Shown here: positions 12,101 to 23,515 of the stretch, piece after piece
Numbering within the stretch: the stretch's first letter is position 1
How the letters are laid out: each line of letters begins with the position of its first letter
Origin: Acanthosepion pharaonis
Taxonomy: Eukaryota > Mollusca > Cephalopoda > Sepiida > Sepiidae
Length of the DNA: 64,000 nucleotides
Assembly (NCBI GenBank): GCA_903632075.3
Contig: CAHIKZ030001198.1
Coordinates: forward strand, 281,001 to 345,000
Direction of reading: 5' to 3'
The notes under the pieces: generated by a model
Told to the model about the DNA's origin: nothing
The model's input: the letters and a program-made list of their open reading frames with translations, nothing else
Databases searched by the model: none
Made by a program: the position numbers and the translations under genes

Positions 12101-15100
12101 TATATCTACTATTTGTGGTGTTTATTTTAAAATAGTTCAGTGGCTATACATTATTTTTTTTTTTTTTTTTTAATGAATAATTTTACTTTATATTAAAGAG
12201 TAATATAGTATAAGTGTTAGTAATATTACTTTTATAACAATTAGTAAGGAGATGGAAAAGAAAATGTTCTTCTAAAAAAAGAGATCACGATTGAAAAATT
12301 GTGCAAAACCAGTGTTTAAAAGTTTTGGGCTGTCATTGTCTTTGATCTGTGGCTGCTAGTACAAGACAATTAGTAGCACTAACAGATCAGTCATGCAAAA
12401 ATATCAAATTATTATTTCACTTGGCCCTTGTTTGTAAAAAGAATTCCATATTTTTTCCACCAAATTTCATTTTGAAGAGACTTTTTACTGAAGAATTTAC
12501 TTAATATTTAAAATGTTAATGATTTCATTTTCAAATCAGATGGTATGAACAGTTTGGTTGATTATGTGCAAGTGTATCAAAAGAAAAACCATATTGTTGG
12601 CCATGCTTGCTTTTTCAGCCCAAATCATATCAATTGTGGATTGATGGCAGTTACAGGAATTTTAAACATATTCTAAGTGTCTGCTATCATCTTTCTAAAT
12701 CTATGAGTCATTTAATTACAAATGTTTAAAAATATTTGGTGTATGCAGCATCGTAATTGCTATTAATGAGTCTACAAAGCTTGAAAAGGAGTGATATAAT
12801 AAATTAATTGAAGAAAATAGACAATATTTAAAACAATTACTAAACAACATATATCAATGCAAACAAGAACTGTCTTTGCAGGATATGATGAAAGAAAAAA
12901 TAGCTTTCACAAAGGTAATTATTGTGATTTTATTTGCTGAAATAGATAGTGTGTTTGCATCAAGACTTTCTACCAAAGAAAGATCTAAGCATTTTTCAGG
13001 AGTTTCAAGTACAACAAAAAATGACATTACTAACCCAATAATTGATGCAATTCAGACTTAGCGGGGAAAAGTGCACCAATTATTTTAATGCATGTACATG
13101 ATACTATTAACCGTGCAATGCATGCTTGACTCTCTATTATTGTCAGATATGTAACTGGATGCAAAATAAATGATTTTTTTTATTATTCTATAAAGTGAGA
13201 AAATTTGTTAAACACCTTTTGTAATGCTAAGACTAAAGTGATTTGGTAAATGTATGATGAAGCAACTGCGATGATAAGTGAATGAAATATGGTACAAAGA
13301 AAAAAGAATGTTTAAATACAATTTTATTAATTGTTGTATTTAAACATTCTTTTAATTAATTGTTATGCCAGCTAGTAAAATTTTTGAATTGTGAGGTTAA
13401 AAACTTAATGAATTTGTGAGGAGCAAGAAGACTTGCCTCCCGTAAAGTGAATTTGCATGGCGTGTCAGGTCTTGTTAAAACATTATGACCGATGTTCAAA
13501 GCAAAAATGAATTATTCCAAAACTCTTATATTGTGGGCAGGCGTACTACAAAAAATAAAAATAAAAAAGACTAAAAATTCAAGCCAGCGTAAATTTATAA
13601 GATCGGAAGTCTCGGGTGAACGTGAAGTAAGTCTCGTATGCAAATGTTAGTTGCCCCCCCGACGCGGGCATAAATAGCGAGTCTGTGAGGACAGAACGTA
13701 TTGTTGGCGTGATGGCGTACATACTAACGAGAATGAGAGAATAGGAGGTCACTAGCAATAGCTCAGTTGGTAGACTGGAGGACTGGATGAAAGCGAGCAC
13801 TTTAATCTATTTCAGTCATCGCAAATGACGGGCAAACTGAATTACACACAGAATTAAAAATAAATCCACTATTTATGTAAGATGCATAGATGATATTTTT
13901 ATACAAACAAAAACTGTCAAGGATATTATAGAACTTAAAGAAAATGTATATGGTCTGTACCGAATGTATACAGTCCTTAAATACTAGAATATTACAAATA
14001 TTTACACAACCAATCAGAAAGCAGCTTTAGAGATACCATTAAATGAGGTTGGATTCACAATGGTGAAGTGAGTAGGTTCATGACACTGCATGTAGGGGTT
14101 TGGGATAAAACATTACATCAGCTATGACCCAGGTCTGTCAGCTGTGATGACAGACCAGATTTGGCTTCTTGCTACTTCTAGCTATTCTCAAATTTAAAAT
14201 CAGTATTGAAATGCCATAAACAAGATTAAAGAGAATGTGACAAGGCAGCTGATGGCAATTCCAGAATAGTACTTTACAGTCTGCTTTGAAAAAGGCAAGG
14301 GATGCCTGGATAACTAAACAGACCAATTTTCTGTTTCAGGTTTTAGAGACTTCATTTTTTTTTTTTTTTTCATTTTCAGTAAAACACCCCCCCCCCGTTT
14401 TCAGTATAGATTTATTTTTTCTTTGCTATAATACTCAGTGAGAAGGTGTAACTATATATAAATGTTATTAAAACAATAAAATAAAACATTTCACTCACTG
14501 AAACAACCACCAATTGCATAAGTTGCTCCAACATGATAGGGTTTTATGCCTCATACTTCAGCCTTTAATCTAACTTGATGAGTTTCTGGGATAACCCTTG
14601 CAAAGAATTCTACAATCCTAAATAAGAATTAAGTGAAAATGGCAAAACCTACAGAAAAATTGCACCACAAAGTCATCTAGAGACAAAAGGCAACATTATC
14701 CTTTGGTCACATGATTGAAATTATTAAAAAACATTTTTTAAAAAAAGTCTAATTTGTAAAATTTGGCTTTCTGAAATGACTAAGTGTCCCCCACCCCTAT
14801 CACCATGTGTGATAGAAAAAAGAAAGGATAAAATAAAAGTTTGTAGTTTTGCACCCCCCACATACATGCCTGTTTTAAAAATCTTTTATTAAATAAAACC
14901 AACTTCAAAAAACTTAGTTCCTAAATACTGTAAACAGTAGGAAGATAGTAGGTATGTATTAAAACATTACCAACTTTAACCTTTGATGTCCGTCAGATGA
15001 GTGAGTTAAGGAAGGCAAGCATAGTAACAAATTAAAATGACAGTTGAAATATGATTGCTAGAAAAAAATAATTTTCATTTCAAAATCACAATTTCAAGTA

Positions 15101-18100
15101 GGCCATTCCATCTTTACACAAAATAAGCCCCTCTAGATAACTGCTTGATGTGTCGAGAGAAGGGTTTAGAAGAGGACATAGTTGCCATTGTCCCAAATAG
15201 ATTTTTTTTTTTAAATTTGCCAAGTTTTTGTCAGGCAGACCTTGCATTTGATGTGTTATAGTTTTAGAAGATTCAACTCAAACAGATACTCCCAGTTAAC
15301 CAGAATCTTACATATAATCTATTGTTAATTAATCTTGACTTGAATAGTTAAACCAAAATAATTTACACATTTTTGCAAATTTCAGATTTCAATTTAGACT
15401 CCAAAATGAAAGAAGCCATTATAAAAGCCCAGGCCAGATTTGATGAGGCTACAAAAGCACTGGATAAAGATTTTCTAAGCTATAAAAGGTTTAATAAATC
15501 TTATGTAAAAGGAAAGAAACTCAGTCCAGACTCTGTGATGCAGTTGGTAATTCAGGTAACAATTTTACTTTAACAATTCTCTGTTATAATTTTAGAAAAA
15601 TCATTTCTCTCTCTCATTACACACTCCTATACATTGTTTCTATCAGTTTTAGCCATGTAAAGCTCTTTATTCTTGTTTATATTAGATTCAATGGTTTTAA
15701 TGAGATTATTATGATGAGATAATTACATAAATAGATTTTAACAATGAAAATATAAGCTCCTCCATTTTACTGAAAAACTTCTTTTTTTTTAAATTGCATA
15801 TGTGTATAGCACAACAGTTATCAACATGTTAAATAGAATTGGCATGTTGAGTTCAAATTCCATTCAAGGCTATTTTTGTGTTCACTTCCGCACAAATACT
15901 CTTGCTAAGTTAATTCATTACTTCTCCCAGCTAGGGTTTAATAGCAGGGACAATGCTAAATTCAAAACCAGTTGGGTATGGGGTTAGCAACTTCATTCTG
16001 GAAAAAATATACTTGCTACAGAAACTACATCAGCGACACCTGATGTAATGAAGCTGTGACCTTCATGTGTTGGGGTGATGGTCTTATATTTTCCAGGGAA
16101 GTCTTCAAAGTTATAACATACAAAATTTCCAATTACAATAGCCCATAACATTGCAGACAGGTTGTATACAAACCTGGCATATAGATACATTTACCATACA
16201 TTGAGATTGATTCTAGGGATTTATAATAAACTAGCTTAAAAGCCACACTCTTATTAACCTAGCTTTTGCGGAAGGCTAATTAAACCTCTGGGCCAAAACT
16301 AAAATGACCTTTGGTCCAGCTTAGAAAACAGCAATGATAATTTTGAATTCCTCAATTCACTCCTTGGAACTTCAAAACCTCACTTTAACAACTGATTCAG
16401 GTTATAAGTCCAATTCCAGCCAAAAGACAGATTTAGGCTGAAATTCCAATTCGGGCCAAAAATTGAGTTCTTCAAATCACAAATTTTGCAGAACTTTGAA
16501 GTACCTCATGTCACAAAAACCTCCCACATTGATTTTCTCAATTAAAAATTTTAGGGAAATTTTAAACTGTATTTAAAACAAAAAATTTTAAATTCAATAT
16601 AAATTAAAAATTTAAAATCACTAATTTTTTCCAGTTATTTTAAAATTTGAATTTTTAACTGTTCCCTCCTCATCTGGACATAAATCCCAATGCTGGATGT
16701 TCAAGCACCAGATTTAGGGTAGATTTTTAATCCCGGGATGATCCTGATTCCAAAAAGGTATAAGTTTATGTAGAGCAAGTGTGGCTCAAGTTAGAGTGGT
16801 TTCTAATACAGACGGACAAACAGAATTTGAGGTTTATTTATTCAGAGCTTAAACCTGATTTTTCCTGATAATTTTAATTTTACAGCATTACATTTATTAT
16901 TTTTCTTTTAAGTGTAATTTTTCTAACTCTTGTATCAGTTGATGCAAAAGTTGATTTTACATATATTTCTTTGACAACATATATTTTATATATATATATA
17001 GCTTTTATTCATAGAAATTTAAAGCAGCATTCAATAATCAAAATATTTTCTATTCGTTTAACAAGGCTTCTATAACCATGTCATCTTCCAGCTAAATTGT
17101 TTCTTCCATTCTAAATGAAGGATCCCAGTTTCGATTTGATGAATTCTTTCAGAAATGTTTTCAATATCTTGTCGAAACTTATATCTTATACTTCAAGAAT
17201 TTATAGAAATTTTTAAGAATCTTATTTTCCACAATATTTACAAACAAGATTCCTGAATTTTCTAATCCATAAAAGTTGAAAAAGCAGTTGTTCAATAAAA
17301 TATTCGCTAACAACTGCAATCTAAAAAAAAAAAAAAATCACTTGCAGAAATCAAATCTTCTTAATTTTAATGTGTCAATCCAATTTTTGTCTCATCAACA
17401 GATGGCCTATTACAAAATCACTTCAGGTGGGCGTGCTGCTACTTATGAGTCATGCAGCACTGCTGCTTTCAAACATGGCCGCACAGAAACGGTAAGATCA
17501 TGCACCTGGGCCACAAGGAAAGCTTGCGACACAATTTTCAGTTCTTCAGCCTCTGTGGAGGAAATGTTTGCTACCCTTCAAGAGTGTTCTAAAGTGCACT
17601 CTCAGTTAACTAAAGAAGCTGCCATGGGTAAGTTCATTCATTCATTATTAAGAAAGTTCATTTGTTTAAATTACAACACTGATGTACTTTGTGATTTTTT
17701 TTAAAGTTAATTCTCGTTAATTTCCTCCACAACAGAAGATGAATATTATTACTATTTCTGTTCTTTTTACATATTTGTAGAAATCCTATTTAATAATAAT
17801 ACATAATACCATAAGTAATAAGTAATACAAACATAAAATCTCATCAATAAAAAAAAAAAAAAATTAAAATAAAGATCCAGTTTGAACTTTAGGTATCTAA
17901 AAAAATCCAGTATTATAGATTTTGTGGCTTAAATTTTAAGAAATGATTGCTAATATCCTTTTGGCTGTTATCAGCTCCTTTAACTCTATAGTTTCTATGC
18001 CAGGTTTCTGCTGAAGTACATTAGATATACAATCTGGAAACCTTATTACAAATGCTAGCCTAACAATTCTTTCCAAGCCTCTACCTACAAATCCTGCCAA

Positions 18101-21100
18101 CTGCCTAATGTTGTTGGCATAGATTCAGCTGTTCAGTTCATTTTCCTGAAAATTACAAAGGATCCATCTGTAAATGTTCTTTTTAACTTCAGCTTGATCA
18201 TTTCAGGATCTACCTGATTCTCTTCACTCATTTTCATATACAAAGCCAGTGCATCCCCTTCCAGGAACTAAGGCATAAAACTCATTAAATGTGTAGTCTG
18301 CTACAGTCTGACAACAAGCTTCTTAATCTAATACAAGAAACTTCTTAATACATGTTTATAAAAAAATCCAGTATTAATTATAGGTTTATACCAATAACCT
18401 AATAATGCCCATCATAAAATCCAGTATTAATTATAGGTTTCTTCTTATACTCTATTAATACCCACCACCCCAAAATGGGACAGTGAGCATTAATTAAAGT
18501 TTAATTATTAAAGTTTAAAATTTAATTTATTGAGCATTAATTAAAGTCTATCATATGAGATGTCTGGAATGTATCCTGCTATTTTCAAATATCTTGAATT
18601 AGTTGCACAACCATGATGTAACTTGGCAACTAATCTGAGGGGACCTTACTACACATGCATCATGAACAAACACTCTTCTATGAGGTTACTCAGTTGGCAG
18701 TGAGATGTTAATGCATAAGCTTGTGTGCTGTATGACCATTGCATTCACAATGACCAAATGAATAGATTCTTCACTTCTAGTGCAGGATTTCTTGACAAGT
18801 TTTCAGCACCCTCCTCACTTTATTGCTTTGTGACGTCTAACTTTCCCTAAATTTAAATCACCATTGAAATGTTATGAATGAGATTAAGATTAAATCAAGG
18901 ATAGTGAGCCCAAAAGAGGTCTTTGTAGATTGTTTTAAAAATTCAAAGAATGTTAGGATAACTATCTGAAGTTTCAAATGGAGGAGGATACTTTGAAGTG
19001 GATTAAAGTGCCTTTGTCCTAGACAGACTATTATTTTTATTATTATTATTAAATGGCTGGGTACTTTCCAAACAGACTTTCTATGTTGTCGGTTGGCATT
19101 TGATAATTGTCTGTGCCCAATTGCTTCTAATAAGCTTTTAATTCTCTCTGCTTTGTTTGTGTACAATTATGGATTTATGGGAAACAGTAATTTTCATGTG
19201 AATTTGATACTTATAAACAAATAATTTGGTGATCTTTTGAAGATTATTATTTTCATTGTTAGTTTTTCTTCTTGTTTCACCTGGTTCATTATCAGCCACC
19301 TTCAGGTAAAATTTTGCCCAATTCAAAACCTGTTGTTGGTCAGATTAATTTTCAGAATCCTATTTTTATCCTATTGTTTTAGTGATAATTTTTTTTTATT
19401 GTTTTTAACTAGGTTACATTTTTTTTTTTTTTAAAATGTATGTAACCATACATTTCCTATTATATGTCAGAAAATAAACCAGATAAAGCAACATGTATTT
19501 TTGTTTTTGTAGGCCAAGGTTTTGATCGACACTTGCTTGCATTATATAAAATTGCGGAACAAAAGAGCGGGAAGTTGCCCAGCTTATTTGCAGATCCTCA
19601 CTATAAACTCATCAACCACATCATCCTCTCTACCTCTACCCTCAGTAGTGCTGACTATGAATTTGGAGGATTTGCACCGGTTGTTCCTAATGGCTTTGGA
19701 ATTGGTAAGTTTACTGTTATTTCTATTTGTCTCTCTTCCCAGTCTCCTTAACCCCTTTTTCAGAAAGGTTTGTCTTCCACTCTAATTTAAGATGTTTTAA
19801 TAAACTATATATTTACTATAAAGTTTTGGTGATAATATTAAACCTGAAAAGAGATTGGAAGTTGTATTTAAAACAAAATATAATATGTAGATAACCTAGC
19901 TAATGTTGGCACAATGTCAGATAAGAAGTGAACTTCTAATTTAGCACATCACAATCTTTCTAAGTGTGGGAAGCATTTATTTAACATGAAAATCAGCATT
20001 CAACATCTCAACTTTTTGTTGGGTTCAAATAATGATCACTGGTATCAGTGGCAAATATACAACTATATAACTCATCAAGCAATCCACAAACAAATCATGT
20101 TTATAATACAATTGGGGGGTGGAGAGTTGACAGTCTTGAAAATCAGCATTCAAAATTATGGCTCAAACACAAACCCTACAAAACTTTGCATACAATTTTA
20201 ATATTGATTTTGCACACAAACAAAAATTTTTTTTAAATTTCTTAGGCATAAAATGGCTAAGCACAATAATTAGAATTCTTACCAGTAAGTCTGAGTGGTT
20301 CAGTAAAATCAAATGGGCAGCTGACCTCAAAAATGACCTACAATTTACTGTTAACTGGGGCAAGGAATGCCTTGTTAATTTTATACCTCCAAAACAAAAC
20401 TGCTCTCTTTTAATCATCTTAGAGAACCCTGTCTTCCATCAGTATGGCTGATGCTAACCTCCAGGAGGGTGATGTTTTCTACTGACATGAAGTGAAAAGA
20501 TTAGATTAAATCATTTGATAGGTTTGCTGCTAGAAAAGTTGGTTCACTGTGTCACGCTAGACAATTTTTCTTGTCAAAATCTACCTTATACATTTATAAG
20601 TCTACCATTTATCCTTGCTTTGAATATTGCTGCCACATCTGGTCTGGTGTTCCTGCAATATAGAGATTCTAGATAAAATCCAAAGAATTTGCAATGTTAT
20701 CGGTCCTAACATGGCATCTTGGCTTCAGTCACTTTCCCACCCCTGTAACGTAGCTCCCCTGTATCTGTAAATACTCTCATGGTAATTATTCGGATGAACT
20801 TTCCTCTTTGGTACCTAGATTTTATGAATTTAAGCATAGCACTACATTGGTGGCAAGGCCTGATCAATTTACATTTGGAATGGCTAGATGTAATTGTAAG
20901 TTCTATGATAACAGTTTTTTCTCTCTCGCACATCTCACTTGTCGAATGTTCTTCCAGCTTCTTGCTTCCCCGTCAACTTAGATCTTCAAAACTTTAAATG
21001 CAGTGTCAATCATTATCTCCTCTTAATTCTTATTCTTTTATTGTTCTTGCTCCTTAATAGTATTTTTTTCTCTCATATTCTCTAACATTCAGTAACCCCT

Positions 21101-21865
21101 TGCATCTTAGTGGCTTTGTTTGGAGTGAAGTGTTTAAAAAAAAGAAAAAAAAGTGTTGTATAAAAATTGATTTAGCTTTGTTATTGATCAAGCCTTGTGT
21201 GAGGACTTAAAAGATGAATTACTGTACACCTATGAGTTTCTGAATACCTCAAAGTTGTACAAGGTGTTAGTCAAAAGAGGTGCAAAATGGCTTCCTCAAA
21301 GAAAGGAAAAGCTGTTTAAAAATGAGGGTTCTTTATTTCCTAATAGTGATTTTGGTAGATGTGTGAAATGTTTGGTGAGATGCAGAACACACCAAGTAAC
21401 TTGACAGATGAACAAACCAATCAGTCAGATCAAATTCCTTCACCTTTTGGGTAGCTGCACATACAGCAGGATAAGCATCTTGTCTAGCACATTTATGCAA
21501 TATCTTATAGCAAAGAGTAATTTAGTCACCTGAAGATGGCCTGGGGATATTTAGCCAAAACATCATGTCTGTAATAACAATCAAAGATGAGAACAATTGT
21601 TCAGATAAGCCAAAGTATATTAATAATTCATCACCTCAGAAATCAAACGAAAGTAATTTTGTCATTGGTTATTAATATGATTTCAGTGTTATTAATGATA
21701 TTTTTATTTTATTATTCAGGATATGTTATTGAAGATGATCGATTAGGTTACAACATAACAGCATACAAAGATCAGCAAAATTGCAGTGATATGATTGCTG
21801 CCCTGAAAGAAAGTCTCAACAATATTCACGACATCCTTGAAGGAAAGAAACCATCTGAGCTTTGA
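8998..21865 (+). CDS. CPT2: carnitine O-palmitoyltransferase 2, C-terminal half (5 exons)
   Basis: CPT2 sits on the matrix face of the inner mitochondrial membrane and converts acylcarnitine plus CoA to acyl-CoA, feeding beta-oxidation. Joining 8998-9197, 15386-15555, 17402-17627, 19513-19704 and 21720-21865 gives 310 residues with compatible phases and GT-AG borders. Key features are FEHSWGDG with the catalytic His and the Asp four residues on; the carnitine-site block ATYESCSTAAFKHGRTE; LTKEAAMGQGFDRH; the STS motif in LSTSTLSS; and GGFAPVV. About 288 residues follow the catalytic His, as in vertebrate CPT2 (286 in human). No stop or frameshift is seen, so the gene looks functional. The N-terminal half, including the transit peptide, lies outside or unseen to the left. 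CPT1 is less likely because the C-terminal wording is CPT2-like and there are no membrane segments. Confidence 0.95.
9425..9860 (+). repeat. diverged tandem duplication, ~240-bp unit
   Basis: Two consecutive units (about 9425-9660 and 9665-9860) share ordered words: 'actattaagaat', 'gactaaaata'/'gactcaaata', 'cttcataa' and 'agccca...gaaa..aata'. They lie in the CPT2 intron inside the inverted-repeat loop. The origin is unknown. Confidence 0.5.
10190..10493 (-). repeat. right arm of inverted repeat around a CPT2 exon
   Basis: Inverted copy of 8465-8745. Similarity is lost abruptly at about 10495 and about 10190, outside a shared core. In the pre-mRNA the two arms could pair and loop out the exon at 8998-9197. 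Confidence 0.85.
10771..11567 (-). mobile_element. decayed mariner-type element with TIRs and TA flanks
   Basis: The terminal inverted repeats begin CAGGGTGCAATGGATAAATT on the left and, reversed on the right, CAGTGTGTGATGGGTAAATT. TA dinucleotides flank both ends (10769-10770 and 11568-11569). On the - strand are remnants of a DDE transposase: MTQFTRPEIWK at the N-terminus, the QQDSAPC block with a catalytic Asp, NPLDYYYVWG, and a KDELKARIMAAF block. Frameshifts and at least one deletion in the helix-turn-helix region inactivate it. At 797 bp it is shorter than a full element (about 1.3 kb). It belongs to the same family as 42084-42944. Confidence 0.85.
11986..13320 (+). mobile_element. probable hAT transposon remnant
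   Basis: The start, CAGTGGTTCCCAGTCTG at 11986, is a classic hAT terminal repeat, and the preceding bases atatagag fit the usual 8-bp hAT target preference. About 0.9-1.3 kb downstream, broken + strand frames resemble a hAT (ZMYM6/DUF4371-like) transposase: FAEIDSVFASRL..., then IIVRYVTGCKINDFF, then YDEATAMIS. The right end was not found, so the boundary at 13320 is nominal. The transposase match is by recognition of weak motifs only. Confidence 0.5.
13302..13353. repeat. perfect 20-bp stem hairpin
   Basis: Positions 13302-13321 are the exact reverse complement of 13334-13353, with a 12-base loop. It is A+T-rich. It could mark an element terminus or be chance in this composition; a 20-bp perfect stem makes chance less likely. 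Confidence 0.75.
13590..13800 (+). repeat. GC-richer island with TATA-like and tRNA A-box-like motifs
   Basis: This short segment is visibly richer in G+C and CpG than its surroundings. It has a gcataaatagcg TATA-like box at about 13668 and a tagctcagttggt string at about 13756 that fits the Pol III A-box (tRNA D-arm). No matching B-box follows at tRNA spacing, so it is not an intact tRNA. It may be a fragment of an LTR or tRNA-derived repeat inserted in the CPT2 intron. No second copy is seen in the window. Confidence 0.4.
14335..15110 (+). repeat. dispersed repeat R1, copy 1
   Basis: The segment aligns over most of its length with the reverse complement of 29225-29735: both begin with 'ttcaggtttta', and share 'aaaatttggctttctgaaa', 'aaagaaaggataaaa', 'ttcctaaa.actgta' and 'attaaaacattac'. 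This copy holds extra bases near 14470-14680. There is no recognisable coding sequence. It may be a non-autonomous transposon or LINE 3' region. Confidence 0.8.
15386..15555 (+). CDS. CPT2: CPT2 exon (helical segment after active site)
   Basis: The acceptor is tttcag at 15385 and the donor gtaaca at 15556. The first two bases complete the Asn codon left open by the previous exon, giving NFNLDSKMKEAI. The exon ends in frame after VIQ. It corresponds to the segment that in human CPT2 begins with NFELTDALK, including the KLSPD block. An alternative gtaatt donor inside the exon at 15548 would break the alignment with the family. Confidence 0.93.
15795..16115 (+). repeat. tRNA-derived SINE, copy 1
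   Basis: This is about 320 bp with a degraded tRNA-like head. A B-box-like gagttcaaattcc lies near 15850, followed by words shared with 49760-50065: 'gcacaaatactc', 'ctcccagctag', 'taatagcaggg', 'gttagcaac' and 'acttgctacaga'. It lies in a CPT2 intron. The order and spacing of the words agree between the two copies, which is good evidence of one family. Confidence 0.7.
16228..16315 (+). repeat. short dispersed repeat R2, copy 1
   Basis: It begins ctagcttaaaagccac and matches the reverse complement of 47380-47476. It is about 80-95 bp long. It lies just after the SINE copy at 15795-16115 and could be the tail of the same or a related element. Confidence 0.6.
17402..17627 (+). CDS. CPT2: CPT2 exon (YESCSTAAFKHGRTE block)
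   Basis: The acceptor is caacag at 17401 and the donor gtaagt at 17628. It begins in phase with MAYYKITSGG and continues into ATYESCSTAAFKHGRTE, the family's carnitine-binding block, then ends LTKEAAM plus one base of the next Gly codon. Sequence between these blocks (residues about 38-60) is more diverged, which is usual. A long A run precedes the exon at about 17324. Confidence 0.95.
18360..18556 (+). repeat. short local duplications in a CPT2 intron
   Basis: An aaaatccagtattaattata block occurs twice (about 18363 and 18415), and gagcattaattaaagt occurs twice (about 18487 and 18532). These are small tandem or near-tandem duplications in otherwise featureless intron between the exons at 17402 and 19513. 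Confidence 0.6.
19513..19704 (+). CDS. CPT2: CPT2 exon (STS motif)
   Basis: The acceptor is ttgtag at 19512 and the donor gtaagt at 19705. With the one base carried over it reads GQGFDRHLLALYKIAEQ, then a variable stretch, then LSTSTLSS and GGFAPVVPNGFGIG. STS is the hydroxyl-bearing motif that contacts carnitine in this family. The exon ends one base into a Gly codon, matching the next exon's phase. Confidence 0.95.
20270..21140 (+). repeat. LINE-A, longest 3' copy in the window
   Basis: The + strand encodes, in broken frames, the end of a LINE reverse transcriptase. A WAADLKNDLQFTVNWG block at about 20315 is typical of the sequence after the RT palm. It is followed by the NMADANL block (about 20445), 'YCCHIWSG' (about 20630), the 'SLSH' region (about 20735) and the C-terminal words shared with 260-640, then a 3' UTR ending near 21140 in an A-rich tract. 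It is in sense orientation within the last CPT2 intron. Stops and frameshifts throughout show it is inactive. Confidence 0.75.
21495..21612 (+). repeat. arm of the inverted-arm family (R3)
   Basis: Contains 'cacctgaagatggc', 'gccaaaac' and 'caaagatgagaacaattgtt', the ordered words of the right arm of elements at 40590-41770 and 51123-51685. It is a solitary arm in the last CPT2 intron, about 110 bp before the terminal exon. Confidence 0.6.
21720..21865 (+). CDS. CPT2: CPT2 terminal exon
   Basis: The acceptor is ttcag at 21719. The frame continues GYVIEDDRLGYNITAY and ends with HDILEGKKPSEL and a TGA at 21863-21865. It corresponds to the last 48 residues of the enzyme, including the segment equal to GYNVSSYP in related proteins, although here the Ser-Ser pair is replaced by Ile-Thr. 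A poly(A) signal follows 60 bases downstream. Confidence 0.93.
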
Positions 21866-22974
21866 GAAACCAACATGGGGACTTTGATAATTCTAAGAAA
21901 AATAATAATTGCCACCATCTAAAGAATAAATTCTTTTGATTATGAATCATGAATATAAGTTTAATGATGCATAAACATCATTAAATTTTCTTCAATATTT
22001 TGCCTTATCCTCTCATCAAATCTTGCCACATTGCAAGGCTAATGTTTATGATTTTTAATAATTTCTATAACAATCTCATAAGCCCCAAATAATGAAGTGA
22101 AATTTTTATAAATTATCAACTGCATTACTATTTTCTTTCAATTCACCAGTCAGATGTGCATCATGAGTACACCATGCAGATACTTGCAATGATCATTATC
22201 TAAATTTCTTAACAATGGCACAGCTCCTGCTTTTCAAAGGGAGTACTGGAAATATCTTGACCTAACCAAGAAATCCTTCCAAAAAAATTCTAATTTGGTC
22301 ATTTGGTTCCCAAATGGGACCAAATGATAAGTGGGTCAAGCCAATAATTTTTTTCAGCGCACCCTAATGTTTGTAAAATTTATACTGTTGACTGTGTGAT
22401 TACTTATTAACAATTTTATATCATATATGGGTTGATTCAGATTAAATTTCTTCAATTTTGTTCTTTTGATATATTTTCTACACACTTTGGCCTCCAGCAT
22501 TCTTTGGCTATCTATTGCATTCTAGAATGTGGCTGAATCTTTTTCTAAGAGAATATGCACTTTCTTTCTGATATATATCATATCCAGTGCCTGCATCTGT
22601 ATGTATTCACTACATCGAACTCTTGATCTTTAAAAAAAAATCATGTCATTTCTCAGGCCATCCCTCTGGGATATGTGTTTTTGTTTTAATTCACGGCCCT
22701 CACAAGCTATTAATGTCTATGCTTGGTCTACTGATACAATTATCTGAGCACAATAGAGAAGTGAATCTAAATCAATCAACATACAATGATTAAAACAACT
22801 CATGTAACAATTCAGAAAAGTGCTTTCTATAAAATTCAAAACTTAATTCTTTTTAAAATTTAAATTATTTTTTCTAATAATTTGACAGAATGACTTGTTT
22901 ATTAAATAATATATTTTTTTGGCAAACATGAATAAATGTACCTGCAATAAGATGGAGTATCAAAAGGATGGTTT
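21866..22974. other. CPT2 3' flank, no gene seen
   Basis: The CPT2 3' UTR and downstream intergenic DNA. I see no conserved coding frame, RNA or element terminus beyond the AATAAA at 21925. Confidence 0.5.
21925..21930 (+). promoter_or_regulatory. putative CPT2 poly(A) signal AATAAA
   Basis: A canonical AATAAA lies 60 bases after the CPT2 stop codon. A 10-bp stem hairpin (about 21959-21984) follows. A very short 3' UTR is implied if this signal is used. It is seen only as a motif; A+T-rich DNA contains many AATAAA by chance. Confidence 0.45.
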
Positions 22975-23515
22975 TTCCCATGACACCATTTTTTTTTTTT
23001 TTTTTTACTACCTTCACAAAACTAAACATATGATGAAAGTGAATTTATAAATTTTTTTGCAAATTTACAACAAAAATATTAAACCTTATTTATTTATTAG
23101 ATTGCTTATTTACAAGAATAATTTTATATTTACAACATTCTAAAAAACAATACAATTAGAAGTAATGCAATATTTATTATTTTCTAATTTATAAAAAAAT
23201 AAATGTGAAAACAATTTATATTCATAGATTTATAAACATTTACTAAATTATCAAAAATGTGAACCATCTATAAGGAAATTTATAAAGACTTATAAATCAA
23301 TTGGTAATTAGCCAATCTTTTGCCAACCATTCCAATAAATAATAAAATAAATAAACTATCTAATAAATAATGTTTATTATTTTTGTTGTTGATTCTCAGG
23401 ATCAAAAAAATGTATAAATTCACTTTCATATGTTTAGGCTTTATTGCAATTCTAATCATCACTTTTTAAAACAATAAACATTGCTGAAGGGAGTTAAAAA
23501 ATAAAAGTGGTGTCA
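22975..23515. mobile_element. foldback MITE, family F1, copy 1
   Basis: The ends are inverted repeats: atgacacca at the left (about 22980) and tggtgtcat at the right (about 23508). The arms extend inwards, pairing 'aaacatatgatgaaagtgaa' (about 23024) with its diverged complement near 23425 and 'ttattagattg' with 'caatctaa'-type sequence. A T18 run follows the left end. No transposase is present. A related element lies at 43190-43960. Confidence 0.7.

Noticed and set aside
13741..13830. Candidate tRNA gene (tagctcagttggt)
   Set aside because: There is a good A-box-like D-arm, but no anticodon arm, T-arm or acceptor pairing at the right distance.
14370..14400. Poly-T followed by poly-C run as a regulatory element
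   Set aside because: It is part of dispersed repeat R1, with the C run absent from the other copy; it is best seen as simple-sequence change.
17276..17400. Upstream extension of the open frame at the CPT2 exon 17402-17627
   Set aside because: The frame is open by chance through the intron end. The acceptor caacag at 17401 and family alignment place the exon start at 17402.
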